Shown piece after piece: positions 4,766 to 6,351 of a DNA stretch of 6,351 nt. Below the pieces are notes generated by a model that did not search any database, had not been told where the DNA came from, and saw only the letters and a list, made by a program, of their open reading frames with translations. The stretch's first letter is position 1. Every line of letters begins with the position of its first letter. Origin of the DNA: JAFHCF01 sp048497495 (GTDB taxonomy: Bacteria; Pseudomonadota; Alphaproteobacteria; Rhizobiales; Ancalomicrobiaceae); the NCBI GenBank assembly GCA_048497495.1, contig JAFHCF010000001.1, positions 1-6,351 of the forward strand, given 5' to 3'. The translations under genes and the position numbers were made by a program.

Positions 4766-6351
4766 ATGATCCGGCTACTCCTCTTCTTCGCCGCCCTCGT
4801 CGCCCTCGCCTTCGGCTTCGCCTGGCTCGCCGATCGCCCGGGCGAGGTGACCTTCGTCTGGCAGGGCTACCGGGTCGAGACCGACGTGATGACCGCGGCG
4901 ATCGGCGTCGTCGCCGGGGTCGTGGCGGTGCTCTTCGTGCTCGGCGTGATCCGCGCGATCTGGCGCACGCCGGGGGCGATCGGCTCCTTCTTCGGCCGCC
5001 GCCGTCGCGAGAAGGGCTGGGCGGCGCTGTCGCGCGGCATGATCGCGGTCGGCGCCGGCGATCTCGGCTCGGCGGTCAAGGCCTCCGGCGAGGCGCGGCA
5101 GGTGCTCGGCGACGAGCCGCTGGCGCTCCTGCTCGAGGCGCAATCGGCGCAGCTGACCGGTGACCGCGGCGGGGCCAGGCGGGCCTTCGAGGCGATGCTG
5201 GAGAAGCCGGCGACCAAGCTCCTGGGCTTGCGCGGCCTCTATGTCGAAGCGGTGCGCTGGGGCGACGGCGAGGCGGCGGCGCGGTGGGCCGGTGCCGCCA
5301 ACGACGCGGCGCCGAAGCTCGCCTGGGCGGCGCAGGCGCTGGTCGAGTATCGTTCGCAGGACCGTGACTGGATGGGGGCGCTCGAGACCATCGACCGCAA
5401 CCGCCGCAACGGCATCATCGACAAGACGGCGGCCAAGCGGCTGCGCGCCGTGGTCCTGACCGGCGACGGGCTGGAGCGCGAGCAGAGCCACGCCGACGTC
5501 GTCCGCGCCAATGCGCTCGAGGCCCATGGGCTGGCGCCCGATCTGGTGCCGGCGGCCTGTCTGGCGGCCCGGCTTCTGGGACGCGCCGGCGACCTGCGCA
5601 AGGCGGTGAAGGTGCTGGAGACCACCTGGAAGCTCGATCCGCATCCCGACGTCGCCGAGACCTATGCCCGTCTGCGCGCCGGGGATTCGGCCAAGGATCG
5701 GCTCGCCCGCATCCGTGATCTGGTCAAGGTTCGGGCGCATCATCCGGAATGCGCGCTGGCGCTGGCGCGCGGCGAGATCGACGCCCGCGACTTCGACGCC
5801 GCCCGCCGCTCGCTCGAGCCCTTCGTGGCGCAGGGACCGTCACGCCGGGTCTGTCTGATGATGGCCGAGATCGAACAGGGCGAGCACGGCAATGCCGGCA
5901 CGGCGCGCGCCTGGCTCGCCCGCGCCGTGGTGGCGCCGCGCGACGCCTGTTGGGTCGCCGACGGCTATGCCTCGGACCATTGGGCGCCGGTGTCGCCGAT
6001 CTCCGGCAAGCTCGACGCCTTCGAATGGAAGCTGCCGCCCGAGGACGTCTCCGCCGCGCCGCTCGCCGATCTCTTCGACGAGCCGGACGAGGCGCTCGCG
6101 GCTTCCGGCAGCGTCGTGCCGCTCGAAGCGCCGAAGGCGGCGCGCGAGGCGATCGCCGCCAGGTCGGAGCCGGTGGTGGAGACGGTCGAGGCCGAGGTGA
6201 TCGAACCGGAGAGGCCGGCGCCCGCCCCGGCACCGGTCGTGGAGGCGACCGTGGCGGCCGAACCGACGTCGCAGCCGGTGGTGGCGGAGCCGGAGGAGGC
6301 GGAGGCGAAGCCGATCGAGGTGGCGTCGACGCAGGACGCCGCCGCCGTCGC
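4766..6351 (+). CDS. hemY: HemY-like membrane protein with TPR-type repeats (HemY_N family; 3' end outside window)
   Basis: 528 codons plus two bases are visible with no stop. Two N-terminal hydrophobic helices (about residues 2-22 and 43-64) surround a short loop (DRPGEVTFVWQGYRVETD), the hallmark of the HemY N-terminal domain. A strongly basic stretch (FGRRRREKGW) follows the second helix. By the positive-inside rule this puts the rest in the cytoplasm. Residues about 75-405 are helical and TPR-like, and the alphaproteobacterial signature PVSPISGKLDAFEWK ends at 422. The tail after about 425 is rich in Pro, Glu, Val and Ala and runs off the window. The start ATG has GAGG at 4754-4757, 8 nt upstream and overlapping the preceding stop, so translation is probably coupled. 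This is not the Gram-positive protoporphyrinogen oxidase also called HemY; its biochemical role is unsettled beyond its constant link with hemC and hemD. Confidence 0.92.
   Translation, partial: MIRLLLFFAALVALAFGFAWLADRPGEVTFVWQGYRVETDVMTAAIGVVAGVVAVLFVLGVIRAIWRTPGAIGSFFGRRRREKGWAALSRGMIAVGAGDLGSAVKASGEARQVLGDEPLALLLEAQSAQLTGDRGGARRAFEAMLEKPATKLLGLRGLYVEAVRWGDGEAAARWAGAANDAAPKLAWAAQALVEYRSQDRDWMGALETIDRNRRNGIIDKTAAKRLRAVVLTGDGLEREQSHADVVRANALEAHGLAPDLVPAACLAARLLGRAGDLRKAVKVLETTWKLDPHPDVAETYARLRAGDSAKDRLARIRDLVKVRAHHPECALALARGEIDARDFDAARRSLEPFVAQGPSRRVCLMMAEIEQGEHGNAGTARAWLARAVVAPRDACWVADGYASDHWAPVSPISGKLDAFEWKLPPEDVSAAPLADLFDEPDEALAASGSVVPLEAPKAAREAIAARSEPVVETVEAEVIEPERPAPAPAPVVEATVAAEPTSQPVVAEPEEAEAKPIEVASTQDAAAV

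Overview
This GC-rich window (strong G/C third-position bias, roughly 70% GC by eye) looks like the chromosome of an alphaproteobacterium, most likely a member of the Hyphomicrobiales (Rhizobiales). Three things support this. The gene order, with tsaD divergent from hemC-hemD-mitofilin-hemY, is the one familiar from that order. The HemY-like protein carries the alphaproteobacterial signature VSPISGKLDAFEWK. The intergenic region holds a palindromic element of a type that recurs in rhizobial genomes. No genus can be named from the sequence alone.

Layout: (1) 1-866, minus strand: the first 288 codons of tsaD, the tRNA t6A-modification enzyme; its 3' end lies beyond the left edge. (2) 867-1163: a divergent intergenic region crowded with inverted repeats. 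It contains a tandemly duplicated hairpin-CGAG-ATG unit at the tsaD start, a cluster of CCGGTCC/GGACCGG stems, a long GCATTTTC...GAAAATGC palindrome and a 12-bp perfect palindrome. (3) 1164-2093, plus: hemC, porphobilinogen deaminase. (4) 2098-4755, plus: one uninterrupted reading frame encoding a HemD (uroporphyrinogen-III synthase) domain followed by a complete Mic60/mitofilin-like membrane protein. An internal ATG at 2857 with a strong Shine-Dalgarno could also start the second protein separately. (5) 4766-6351, plus: a HemY-like membrane TPR protein, open at the right edge.

The four plus-strand units are spaced 4-10 nt apart or fused, so they read as one heme operon. HemC makes hydroxymethylbilane, HemD closes it to uroporphyrinogen III, and Mic60 and HemY are inner-membrane proteins that travel with these enzymes. 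Mic60 is the bacterial ancestor of the mitochondrial crista-junction protein and HemY is of uncertain function. The most unusual points are the loss of the stop codon between hemD and the mitofilin gene, and the covarying duplicated hairpins that sit where the tsaD ribosome-binding site should be.
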